From positions 62,001-126,000 of the forward strand of contig JAANDG010000399.1 of NCBI GenBank assembly GCA_036852015.1: a DNA stretch of 64,000 bases, in the 5' to 3' direction. The notes under the pieces are model-generated. The model saw nothing but the letters and a program-made list of their open reading frames with translations, ran no database searches and was not told the origin of the DNA. This DNA is from Pelodera strongyloides. Lineage: Eukaryota; Nematoda; Chromadorea; Rhabditida; Rhabditidae. Both the position numbers and the translations under genes were made by a program. Positions 35,407-47,900 of the stretch are shown piece after piece (within the stretch, counting starts at the first letter, position 1; each line of letters opens with the position of its first letter).

Positions 35407-36654
35407 AGGACGTAAGGAACCCAGAGACTTCGACTAACTAATTTTCTTCCATGATACCTCCGTGATTCACACAATAATCGAACGACAATAAACAATGTTT
35501 ATACAGCGGGCGTGAACTGAACCGCTTAGGTAAGCGGTAAGCGATAGCAATTCGTTGAATATAGCATTGCTTCCTCATTTCTTCACAAACGAGTTTTTGT
35601 GTTTATTATGTTCTGCGAGATTGAAAACGTCCTTGATTACGCTAAGGGACGTACTGTGGTATGGTGCACGAGGCATACGAATTTACTGTCGCTTTAAAGC
35701 GATAGAACATCCGGTTTCGAAGCAAACGAAATTTGGACGATCTATTTTCACGTAGTGTATGCAAATGACTGTGTGATGGCTGTGGCTACTTTGTTAGTTT
35801 GTTATTCCTCTCGCCGGGATGACCTAGTTTATCCCTTTCTACGTCATATACAACTGCTTGTGTCCGTTATTATGTGAATGAAGCAGACGGAGCAAAAAGT
35901 CGTCTACAAGTTGTACAGTGTAATAGATAGTCTTGAACAGCTCACGGCTCTTTCCATAGCTCTTGGGTCCATACTTAACCCTAAGTTAAGAAACATCAAA
36001 GACATCAATGTTATTACATCGATGTTATGTATTTGCTTTCTGTCTGGTAAGACTTGGCTCAGTTGTTTTGAAAAATTCCTGATTTATGGCCTTATTCTAT
36101 CGGCCACAGTCTGCCGCACTTCACTGAAATTCAACAAGCTATTCAATTTATTGATATGCGTTGTGCTAGTTCTATTGTTTTTGTAAGACTTTAGTAGTCG
36201 ATGCCTCAACCGTGAACTAACAATAAACGTCAGTTCAGTCGTTTTTATCCTAATAAGAATAAAAGCAAAGATTAGCTCCATAAAAGTCCTCGTGAAAGAA
36301 TAAAAGGTCTAGAATTTTTTTGAACTCACAGTGATAGCGACATCTATTTGTACACGACTATTGAGCATGACGTTTTATTGCTTGGATCCGACCTTGAAAA
36401 CTGATTTTTTGTTCAGAAAGTGCATTCTAAATTGATTTTATCCTCTAGTACATGCCCTGAAGCTCTGCTTCGTGGAAATCGTATCGTTTCTTTGATTATT
36501 TTCCCAAAAGTTTTCTTGTTTGCGATTAGTCTTTGCATGTTCAAGATTTCCTAAACATGTGACACGTGACACCGCTAAAAGTTTAGGCCTATAAGCTGAA
36601 GAGCTACCTTACCTCTGCGTATTCATTTTGTCTATTTGTTTCTCCCTCAGCTTG

Positions 36655-37200
36655 CCAACCTCTGCGGCAATCACCAGATAATCGTATGTCCGTTCGTTCC
36701 TCATTCAAATTTGAGCCGCTCGCCCACTTTGACCAGGTTTTGTAGATTACTTATAGTTTAACCACCAATACTTTCCTCTCTGTTCGTTCCCTCTGCCGGC
36801 TTCCACTTCTAAACTAGGTAAGTTCCTTAGTAAGGTCAGTACTATCCTATCTGATGTCTGGTCTATGACGAGTCTGATACTGATGCATGTTTTAAACCCG
36901 CCGCTCCTTGTGTTTTGTTCAATCCTCACTTTGATCCATTATGTGTGAGACTGCACAGTAGCGCTCGCTAAACAGTCCTTAGTCTCTCTCAAGCTCCCTC
37001 CCTCTCTATCTTTCTTTTCCTCCCCCCCCCCCCACTCTCTCGCTTCTCTCTCTCCCTCTCTCTCTCCCCCTCTCTCTCTCTATCCCTCCCTGCCTCCTCC
37101 TTTCCAGCTTGCCAACCTCGGAGCCAATCACCAGTTAATCGTATGTCCGTTCGCTCCTCATTCAAATCAGAGCCGCCTCGTCCACTTTGACGAGCCGCTA
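36655..37200. repeat. Pair of about 90-bp direct repeats
   Basis: CAGCTTGCCAACCTC, AATCACCAG, AATCGTATGTCCGTTCG, CTCATTCAAAT and CCACTTTGAC recur in the same order at 36650-36735 and 37107-37190. Both are preceded by an acceptor-like CAG and stay open in the same frame, so they might be duplicated exons; no product is recognisable. Confidence 0.6.
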
Positions 37201-37500
37201 ACAGAAAAAAAGCCGTTAAGTGCCTTATTGTAGGATTTTCACAAAAAAAAGAAAGATCCAACATGGGATTAGTTTAGTCTTTCATTTGCCGTAGCTAACG
37301 CTATTCGTGCCAAGTTTTGTACTCTAACTCAAATTTAGTTTACATATTGTACCCTAAGTACGGAAACCCACGAGTGGTGAATACGGACTCAGAAGTCATA
37401 TGTATACTTGGACGCTACGAAGACGTAGACTTCAAATTAGGATACAGAAAATACAAGGCGTACGAAAACGACCTACGGTGCTCATTCTTAGCTCCAACCA

Positions 37501-37572
37501 TCATTTGCATAAGCTGCATAAGAATGCTGGTGTACTCGATGCGATTCAAAAACCGGCCGGATTTCTCTTTAA
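37501..37572. repeat. Foldback family A, right-half fragment
   Basis: TTTGCATAAGCTGCATAAGAATGCTGGTG-type interior in its usual order, then CCGGCCGGATTTCTCTTTAA. The left half is not recognisable. Confidence 0.75.
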
Positions 37573-39533
37573 ATTCTATGTTTCTATTTCACTAATTCCG
37601 TTTCCACTTCCTGCCGTATAAAAGCAATCGTGTTTAGTATGATATTGCGTGCAACTAAATAGACTTCGTGCGAAATTTTTTGATACCTTTTGTCTTACAC
37701 GGGGTTGGTGTCTTGCTTTTCCGTTTAAGGCTATCTTTCACAGTCTATCTCTCTCTCTTTCTCTCTCTCTCCCTCTCTCTCTCTCTCTTTCTCCCTCTTT
37801 CTCTCTATCCCTCTATCTCTCTCCATCTCTCTGCAAATCTCTCCCAAGGTCTTCGGGCAAGAAACTCTGGCAATTATCAGCGTTTCCATGAATTTGAACT
37901 CTTTTTTTTTCTTGTTATTTTCCATGGTTTGATCTTGGGATAGCTTTTACCACTTTGGGAAGTGGTGTTAATTTTTAAAGGGCGCGCTACTTTACACGTT
38001 TACTGAACGTTTTCTTTATGCTACCTCCTGTTTTGCTGGAAATCTACTCGTACCTGTGTCAAGTAAAAACTATACTGCTCTCTCAGCGGGAAATCAGTAA
38101 ATTTGCATACGGTAAACACTAAATTTGAAGCCCTGTCACCGGCACTTTAACAGGAAAGTATAGTATAGACCATGTAGACGTATCGTAAACCTTAAACCTC
38201 TACTAATACCACAGCAACCCATAACTCCCCTGACAATTAAGAAAAGAAGAAGCCACTTTTGATTGAATATTTCCTTTTTAAAACACGTCCTCAAAATAGA
38301 GCCGAACGACATGTCCCAGATGAGAGTCCCGCTCCCCGTTTCGCTATCGTTTAAAAGTAACTTTTCCCTAACTGCTCACCCCCTATTATTGCGCGGTATC
38401 ATCCCATTACGTGGCGAAAAGGTATGCAGTATAACTCGTCACGTCGTTCTCACAGAGTAATTTCTTTATTTACTGCTTCACAATTAAGACGATTAAGATG
38501 TCAAAAAATATCACGTCACGAATTCTCTATCGGTGGCTCTCTCGCTGGCGCGCTGTCTCATTCTCTCTTTATTTACCTCGTATCGCTCTCTCTCCCGCTC
38601 TGATTCTCGCTCTCGCTCGATCGCTGTGTATAGCTCTGATCCTGACTTGCGCGCGCTCTCTCTTCTCTAGCTCTATTGTTTCTCTCTGTGTGTCGCTCCC
38701 TCGCTGCCTCTATCTCTCACTCTCTCTATCGCTCTCTCTCTCGCTCTCGCTGCCTCTATCTCTCACTCTCTCTCTCTCGCTCTCTCTCTCTCTCTCGCTC
38801 TATATTTCGTTCCCGGTTTTTGATGAACTTTTCCAGGCTGTAATATATCATTATCATTCACAGAACATTTAACATTTTGCTCCCCGACTGATTATGAGGT
38901 TCATTTTTTCCCTATTACAGTACAATTGTTTTTATTTGATTTTGTTTTTCCACATTGTCCTCTTTGGCAAATAACGAATTTTTATTGGCTAAAAAAGTGA
39001 TGGAAAGAAAAAAAGACAAAAATAAAAGATTTGTTAAAAAAAACCAACGCCCTTTTTGCAAAAAATTACATTTCGTTTATAACCTACATGTGCGCAGATT
39101 TTGTGAACATCCAATAAGGGAAACGGGCTAGCAACGTACCAACCCAAGGTACCGAGCCCACCATGGGCCATACATCGGCTACATGGTGTTCAGTCGCCGT
39201 ACCATGGTACATATATGTACATTGTCTATGTTTGAGTTTTTCATTAACAAAGTAGACTAAACTATTTTCTCGTTCTATTACGTAGAATGTCCTTTTATTT
39301 TCTTCCCAACAAATGCGATTATGATTTTTGAAAACGAAAAATAAAAGTTGTTCTGTGATTTTCTTACTCGTCGAATTTCTAAGTACAACAATACATGTGT
39401 GTTGGTGTTCACTTCTTTCTCTCTCACTCTCTCTCTCTCTCTCCCTCTCTGTCGCTTAACCTACTCTACTGTTAACAATGTGTACTGTGCACTGTTACAC
39501 TTTAACTATTTATGGATGTCTTAACCTTTTCAG

Positions 39534-41425
39534 AAGTGTCCACAACGGGCTACACACAATCAAGGAAGTTGTCAAGCTCTGCCCTTCGCGGCCAACTCCC
39601 CTACACATATTCGTGTGAGCATTTCATTGAATTTAGGTTTATATTCCTACCATTTTGGGTTGTACTCCAGGTTGAGTTGCATTGAGTAATCAATTATAAT
39701 ACACACGTTTCGTAAGCCCGCGGTAGTTTAGTAGACTTTTCTACTTGTTCACTCCCTGAGTTAAGAGTCAAACTACTCTGTTTTGTTAATTTTTCTCTAT
39801 TCTTTACTAAATACAAGTAAACTCGAAGCAAAATGATGATTTTTGTAGTGACTTCGACTCTTTAAAATGTGCGCATCAATTTGATGCCAAATGCTCAGTA
39901 ACAATTGAATTGAAGAATTATTGAGACTGGTGATTTATTGTGCAAGATAAATACACCTTTACATCCAAAACTACCCGAGCGTTTATTGGTTGATCTAGAG
40001 CTTGCAACTATATAAGAAAAAGTTAAGATCGTAGGAGTAATATCTGAGAAAACAATGACTATCCGAGAAATGTTGTACTTTTAGGACATGTTTAAATTTC
40101 AGAGATATGAGAACGATAAACTAGAGTGTATTTTTTAGGGCGAGCACTTATTACAGAGATATTATATATAAGTATAAAGTAATATAAAGTAGAGAAGTAT
40201 AAACTACGGTGCACTTTCAGAGAGGCGCGGAGCAACGAGGATGTCTGCCATAGAATGTTTTGAAAAGAATCTCGCGTGGTTATTTATAGCACTCGGAAGA
40301 TGGGTGGGTTGGAAATACAGTATGATACAGTAGGATTCATTAGGATACAGTAGGTTACATTATGATACAGTAGGATGCATTAGGTTACCGTAGGATACAT
40401 TCATATACGATGCATTGTGATGTAATATATTATTTTGCACGATAAAAATGATACATAATAATATCGATGATTTGACAAATGAGGCTAGGAAAAAAGACCC
40501 TACCGAAAAAGGGTATGTAGATTCAGATGCGACAAGGTTTACATTCGGTACATATGGGGTGATGGCGGGTCGAATTTGCTGGAAATTTTCATTTTCAGAT
40601 TGGTAGCCGACCATCGACAGTAATCTTACTGTCCTTTCTCGCTACAATTTTCTTCTCGCTCGGATTATTCTGGTTTGGCGAAGTGTCAAACGTTCGACTA
40701 GCATATTCGCCGCAAAATTCACCGTCCAAGTACGAATACGATGTGGCGAGGGAATTTCTAAATCAGGTGCGTGCCTTTTATTCTGATCTTCCAGTTCACC
40801 AAAACGGCCGGACACATACAAGAACTTCCAATAAGCGTTACTACCGACGCTGAGCTAGCTATACATCACATTGGTGCCACCGCTTCTGGAATTCCAGACG
40901 ACCAGTTGACCGTTTAAAGCGAAATACCGGCCCGTTTTTTTGAAACACGTCGAGTAGACCAACACTCTTATGCTTATGCAGCTTATGCAAATGAACATAA
41001 ATTGGAATAAAAAAACGAGCTAATTTCGAGAAAATTAGCATAAATACGTAAGAATTCAGTTGTGAGAATTCCACGATGCGTTTCAAAAACCGGCGGATAT
41101 TTCACATGCTTAGGATTGCTCTTCAATTTTCATTTCAATCAAGGGGCAACCCCCCACCTTACAGTCCACGACTTCATAAAGAATTTATAGAATGGCACTC
41201 TGGATCCGTCCTACGCCATGGTTGAAGCAAAGGACAAGGGAAATCTTTTACGAGATGAATACCGTAATGGTCTACAGGAGATCCTAAAATATCTACAGAA
41301 TAATGTATCGATCGAATATCATGGAAAACAGTGGTTCGTTGCATTAATTCAGAAGATAGAAGAAAGCGAGAAAGAGAATACAAACAGGAAAGAGAACGAG
41401 GAAAAGAAAGACGTATAGAGAGGAA

Positions 41426-41499
<74 letters not shown>

Positions 41500-44443
41500 A
41501 AACGAGAAAGAGAAAAAGAAAGCGAGAGAGGGAAAGAGAGACAGAGAGAGGGAATGAAATTCGAGAGCCATCAGTCTAAATTCAGGTTCTTCCGTGACCT
41601 TTGCGAACCTTATTGTGAATTGAACACGGCTCTGATGGCATTTCTCAAACTTTACGACGCGAACAATCCTTCGACGTTCACTTATCCGAATATTGAAGTG
41701 TTTGGAAGTCAGGCGTTCATTGGTAAGTTGGAATCTATTGTAGGTTTTGTTAAAGGATATAACGACCGGTTTTTGAAACTTGTGCTGGACATCTGCATTC
41801 CCATGTGTTGTATGCAATGAGTATAATTAGAATAAAAATCCCTCAGTCATGCGCAGTATAGAGTACTTGGCAATTCAGCGCCTCGAATATGTTGCGAAAA
41901 CCAGCTGTTATACCGCTTATCAACAGGTACGGTAGTAACATTGTCGGTGTGCGCCGTGAGCGAGCTTCTCGTACCCTACCCGTGTCGGGCTTATTGCTGC
42001 GGGAAAGACATCGTGATCTTTGCGCACCTCTGGCACACCAACGGCTCACAGCCAAGGTTTTGCGTTAAATAACGGTATCTGCAGGGTTTCTCAGGTGGAG
42101 ATAGACAATGCTTTATTCAGGTAACAATGTCTACAATCCGACTCTATCCAACGAATCTCTTATCGAGAGTTTCTCGACTGCAATCCTTCCCTTCTATCTT
42201 GTATCACACAATGAGGACGAGAAAGTGATATACACTTGGTTATTGGAAGCGAAAAAGGCATTCGATCTACCGCAATTCGCCATATTCAAGGTTAGTTATG
42301 GGCCGCTTTCTGAAACCTATATTGGACAACTGTATTCTTATCTTATTATATAAAGGAGAAGAGTTTACTTTTTTGTTTGTGTGAACGAAACGAAAATTAG
42401 AATATCTAAAGGCTATAAAACGAAAGCCGGAGCACAGTGTTGAGCAAGCGAAATCGAATCTTATTTCATTAATTTTCATGATACGTTGCAAACGTTTCAC
42501 GCAAGTGTGCTCACTGTTCCTGCATTTCAAACATTGAAAGTCGCCTCAGGCGGCGATAGCCGTCTGGTATTCTTATATAAGAATACAGTTGTCCAAGATA
42601 TTTATTCTATGAGAAGAGAAAGAGAAAAGAGAAAGTGCACAATGAAATAACCAATACATTATCATGGTTTCAGTGCGAAATAACGGGCGACCTTCTGATT
42701 TCTTCTGAAATCCGACGGATGGGACTAGAAACTGCTCCGCTCATAGTCGGAAGTGTGGTGGCGATGATCATCTTCGTGGTTTGCAGCAGTTTCAGGTCAT
42801 AATTCTGAGAAGATATAGAAAGGAGAGAGTGAGAGAGAGAGGGAGAGATAATGAGAAAGGGAAGAGATAAAGACAGAGAAAGACAGAATGTGGGAGACAG
42901 AGAGAGATAAAAATAAAAGCACGAGAGAGGGAGAGTGTGAGAGCGTTTGAGGAGAGTTTGAGGATCTTAAAATAAGGTTTCAGACGTGATCCGTCAAGAG
43001 CGAAACCCTGGGAATCCCTCGTTGGATGTCTGATTCCCCTCCTGGCCCTCGTTGCCTCATCTGGAATACTATGTTTCTGCGGTATGAAGGTGACTATTTA
43101 TCTTAAAACTCGTCAAGTAAGATTCATTGATGAGTGTCAAAACTCCAAAGCTAATTTTGCACTTTTGTCGAGAAATCCAGAATATACAGTATATCATTTA
43201 CAATCAATCCAGTGGAGCACTTCCTCGAGTGCATGTATAGTAATCGTCTACGCATTTTACACGTCTCACGAAAAGGAGCGCAAAAAAGCACATACAAATT
43301 CTGAGACATGATTTTGCTGTAAGATCTTACAGTTCACGCAAGCTAAACGCGAAAAGCGTGCATCGCAAAATCGACGTCGAAAAGAAAGGTTCATCCAATT
43401 TTCTTTGCTTTAGTTCCAATCGATCATCGTCGCCTCTTTATTCCTCGTGCTGGCTGTGGGCGTGGATGATGTATTTATAATACTCAGGTTCGTGCTTCAT
43501 CTCTGTTTTGTCCGAAGTTTATACAAGTTTTCAAAATCACCGACCACGTAAAAATCTGTGTGAATTTTTAATTTCTCCTTAAATCGTCTAACTGAACAGA
43601 ACAGACGGAACTCATCAGAATACGCTGCAAACCAAACATATCAGCATATGCACAAGTTGGATGTTGCTTTGTCGTCGCTGTGTTCTAAAGGTCTTATTTG
43701 TCCTGTTCCTTTTTACTTGTATCTTGAATAAGAGTATAAATCGACATCTTAGAGCATGGGACAGAACTTCCGCCTCGTTGGATGTGCCTGAACGAATGTC
43801 TATAACTCTAGAAGATGCTGGACCGAGTATCACAATCAGGTGCGGAAATTATGAAACATTTCAGATTAGTAAGTAAGTGCGCAATTAACAGTGATATAAT
43901 TTTCAACAGATAGATGATACGATCAGAGCTTCTTCCGACTCCCAATATAAGATACAAAAACGCATGAATCGAAGGGTTTTATATTCGACCGGTTTCGGCT
44001 TTACGCCATCATCAGGAACCTTATTGAATCTTATATTGGGAGACGGAAGAAGCTCTGATCGTATCATCTATCTGTTGAAAATGACGGCATCCCTAAACCG
44101 GAAGCAGCACGCCAACAAACAAGTGATATAATTACAAACTACAGAATCCCAATCCCATATTTTCTTGCCATGAAATCATATGCCGACGAACGTCAAAAAA
44201 AAAAAAAAACAGCAAACGCCACGGCCACGGTAGTTTGACAAGCAAGAAGATACTTGTCTGATACACCGTTAGCCTGGTTACACACTATTTTTCAGTTCCG
44301 TGACAAACGTAATGGCCTTCCTAATTGGAATGACGTCATCAACACCAGCTGTGCAAGTATTCTCACTTTACAGGTAAATATGCTTCAGTTGTCTAAAACT
44401 TGAGTAAAGCTGTGCGCTCAGATATAACACAGAGAAATGGTCG

Positions 44444-44478
<35 letters not shown>

Positions 44479-44968
44479 TGAGGAGGATTGAGAGCTAGAG
44501 AAGTAAAGAGAGAGGGAGGTTTAATTATTTTAATCTTTAGTGCCGTGGCCATCACAGTCTGCTATTTCTATCAACTAATTATGTTCTCCGCGGTTCTCGC
44601 CTTATCCGGAGTCAGAGAGCGTGCCGGGCTACAGTCGCTGTTATGCTGTCTCAAAGCGAATCCACAGGTTTGTCGCAAGTAAAATCTTTGGTTTAAAGCG
44701 ATATGACACGTGGTTCGCGAAACCTGATTTGTACCGGGAGGGCAGGAAAGGCAGAAGATCTGCGACTTTCGACATGATTTAATTTAGTACAATGATATTA
44801 ACAAAATAAGTTTCAGGCAAACTCCCGGCTCGTTGAACATATCGTTTACGTACAAAACATAGTGACACAGTGGTGGTCGAGGACATCGAACACTTGGTCG
44901 TGCAGGTAGAATTACACTCTTGGATATAACGAATTATCGTCGAACCGTTTCTTAGCCTACCTCTCTGG

Positions 44969-44999
<31 letters not shown>

Positions 45000-47900
45000 C
45001 CTCCCTCTCTGAAGCTGCTCACTGTCTTTTATTAGCACCAAATACCATAAAACTACTGCAATCTCAGAATTCAGAATAGTGCTTCTCTTCATCATGCTCG
45101 GCTACTACTACATCTCTGCAATCGGTATCTCCCGCATGGAAACGCTCATATCACTGGAGAAGATGACGCTACCCGATTCGTATGTACAGGTACGGGTACC
45201 GTACTAATCGACTAATTACCAATTATTGGATAATTATCAATGATTAATTATCAAATCTCACCGCTCCGCCCATTGAAAAGGCGGGCATGTTTTCATATGG
45301 TTATAGGATTAGGGTGAATACTTTAGCGGAAGTTCTAAAATGGTATTTGCAATACGTTTCAGTAAACCAATAAGTGAAAATTGAAAACTGTTTGGTAATG
45401 AATGAGTGGTCACTGTAGGAATCTCTGTATTTTATGCTATTGGGTCGCTTGTTTGTTTGTTTGTTTGTTTGTTTGTCTGTTTGTTTGGTTTGTTGTTACT
45501 TACGATTTATATAATTGTTCAGCAATTCCAAAAGGGCTTTGAGGACGCGATGAAGAATATGCAGCCAATATCAGTCTTTATTAGGAAACCAGGAGACTTA
45601 CGGGATCCTAAGAATCTGGAAAGTAGGTTATTTCAACGACAAGGCTTTACGTGACCGTAGGTTCTTTCAGAGACAAGGGTTTACATAACCATAGGTTAAG
45701 CACACCGCAAGTTTTTACGTGACCAATTTCACCAGTCTGACCATACGAATATGAATATTCGAGTTGGGGAAAAATATACATCAATCAGTCTTTGAACACA
45801 ACGTTTATCATAAATAAATGTAGTAATAAATACGATGAACACGCTAGAACCAGCCAATGTTAAAGCCTGACCAAAGAACAAGTCGCAGCACAGACGCACA
45901 AACCCAACAACCTTTACTTACAGCAAAAGGTTAAGCAAGCCTGAGCCTCAGCCTAAGCCTAAGCCAAGCCCATTTCAGCCGTCAAGCAAATTGTGCACGA
46001 GTTCGAGACTGCCGTCAATTCCTATGGACCAAATTCTACATTCTTCTGGATACGGCAGTATGAGGAATTTCTTGAGGTGCGCTCATTAGTACAATAATTA
46101 GAACCTTCGAAAACCTGAGAAGACCTTTTATTTTTGGATTGAACGCCATCAACAGTATGTAGATGAGGAATATATCTTTTACGAATGACTTGCCTTTTGC
46201 TTTCGAGAGTGAATAACCACTACCTCAAGAACATTGTTTAAATTGTGCCTTACGTCTCGTTGACCAATTATTAATGCGAAATAACGGCCGGATTTTGAGA
46301 CGGATCGTGGACACCAGCATCCTTATGTAGCATATGCAAATGAGCATAATTTAGAATAAAAAATCGACCCCCAATTAGCATAAACTCATGATAATGCAGT
46401 TGTCCACGATGCGTTTCAAAAACCGGCTGCTATTTCGCTTTAATGCTTCTACTTCCAGTTCAGCCACAAAATATGCTTTAAAAAGTAGAAATTCGCGTCG
46501 TCCAATACATAAATTTACAATAAATGGGATAAAGACATGAAAAAATGAATAGTTTAGTACTATGTGGACGAGTCTGAGGAGGAGGAATCGGATGGTCCGA
46601 AAGCTTCAAAATTCACCTATGCGGAAATACCCACGTTCTTCAAGGTAGATTATTTTTTATAAGAACTAGGGCTGCAGAAAAACAGAATCATCCCATGCAC
46701 TTGAAGATTTTAGAAAATCGAGAGAGAGAGGACAGAGAGAGAGATTGCTGTTGATCTACATAGTTTATTGATCACATATATCGAAAGACAAACATAGTCA
46801 AATGGATACCCTAATAAGACGAACATGCTATTTACGAAACAAAGTAATTCCAGTCAGCCACCTACTTCTACCTGCAAACGTTCGTGAAGTTCAACGCGAC
46901 AGCCTGTGATTTGGATATTCCGGAGTGCATTCCCGAATTCTTCTTCATGACCAATTTTGCGGGTGTATGTTTCATGTTAATCCTTTAAACTTGTAATTCC
47001 CTGGGTACTTAGATTATGGTGCGAACCTCAAATCACGTCTATCAGTCAACAATTGTTTGTCAATAACTCTATGCAAGTATTAACTGTAAGAAGTAAGAGA
47101 ATACTGAATCGACCTGTGGTTACCCCAACAGAACGAAAGTTACACCCCTATCTATTTCTCCACAAAACTAAGAGTTAGCGCTTCTTGCGATATTTACCAT
47201 GAAAGGAAGTATTGACGTCTGACGCGTACTTTCACTGACAGCAGCTCACAATGATTCACCTTCCACTATTTTAACACACAGTTATTAAATGAACTATTTT
47301 TAGTAGCTTATAATAACTGAAAAATTTACGTCGTCCAATTTTCTACATTATTTTTAGGTGATCAAATATCATGAATTGATTCCGGCTGTGACAGCCTGGA
47401 GAAATATTGCAGAAAAATACAAGAAGTATGAAATTTACGCGTTCTCCGACCACACTCCATTCGTGGACCAGGTGAGCAGTGTTGTTTAGGTGGATAAGTA
47501 AATTTCTTACTATGCAAATTATGTTCCATTCTGTGCTACAAATTACGGAAGTGCACAGGAAGAGCGCGTATACGGATCATAAATTTGATTTTCACTAACC
47601 ACATGTATACAGTTTAAAATTGAACGACATCTATATGCAAATTATGTTCCATTCTGTGCTGCAAACATCGGAATTGCACAGAAGAAGTGTACATAACACA
47701 TGGATCATAAGTCACTAACCACGTGTTATACTGTTTTAAAATAAAAATGAAACAGCACCTTTCAGACAATGGTAATTGACTCGACGGTGTGGTCGTCGAT
47801 CGGTGCAGCTCTAATTTGCACGGCTCTCGCTTGTGTTCTTTTTATTCCGAATTTGAGTTGCATCATCTGCGCTGTGCTCTCGGTCTTCTCGATTACTGGT

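Larger units (their letters stand above)
30137..39533. other. Gene-poor, repeat-rich stretch
   Basis: I find no supportable gene. Contents include an AATAAA near 30374 that might end the enolase transcript if the retroelement is read through, (TG)n at 31139-31263 and 35341-35406, pyrimidine tracts (33258-33330, 33917-34015, 36985-37092, 37745-37835, 38520-38805), a GC-rich island (32190-32760), family A elements (34803-34965, 37501-37572), a family B fragment (35692-35775) and a 90-bp duplicated block (36655-36735 and 37111-37200). Open frames here are short or run through microsatellites. Confidence 0.6.

Noticed and set aside
43920..44030. Rho-independent-terminator-like or bacterial element
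   Set aside because: The inverted repeat is in a eukaryotic intron and its centre matches a Penelope-type hammerhead core instead.
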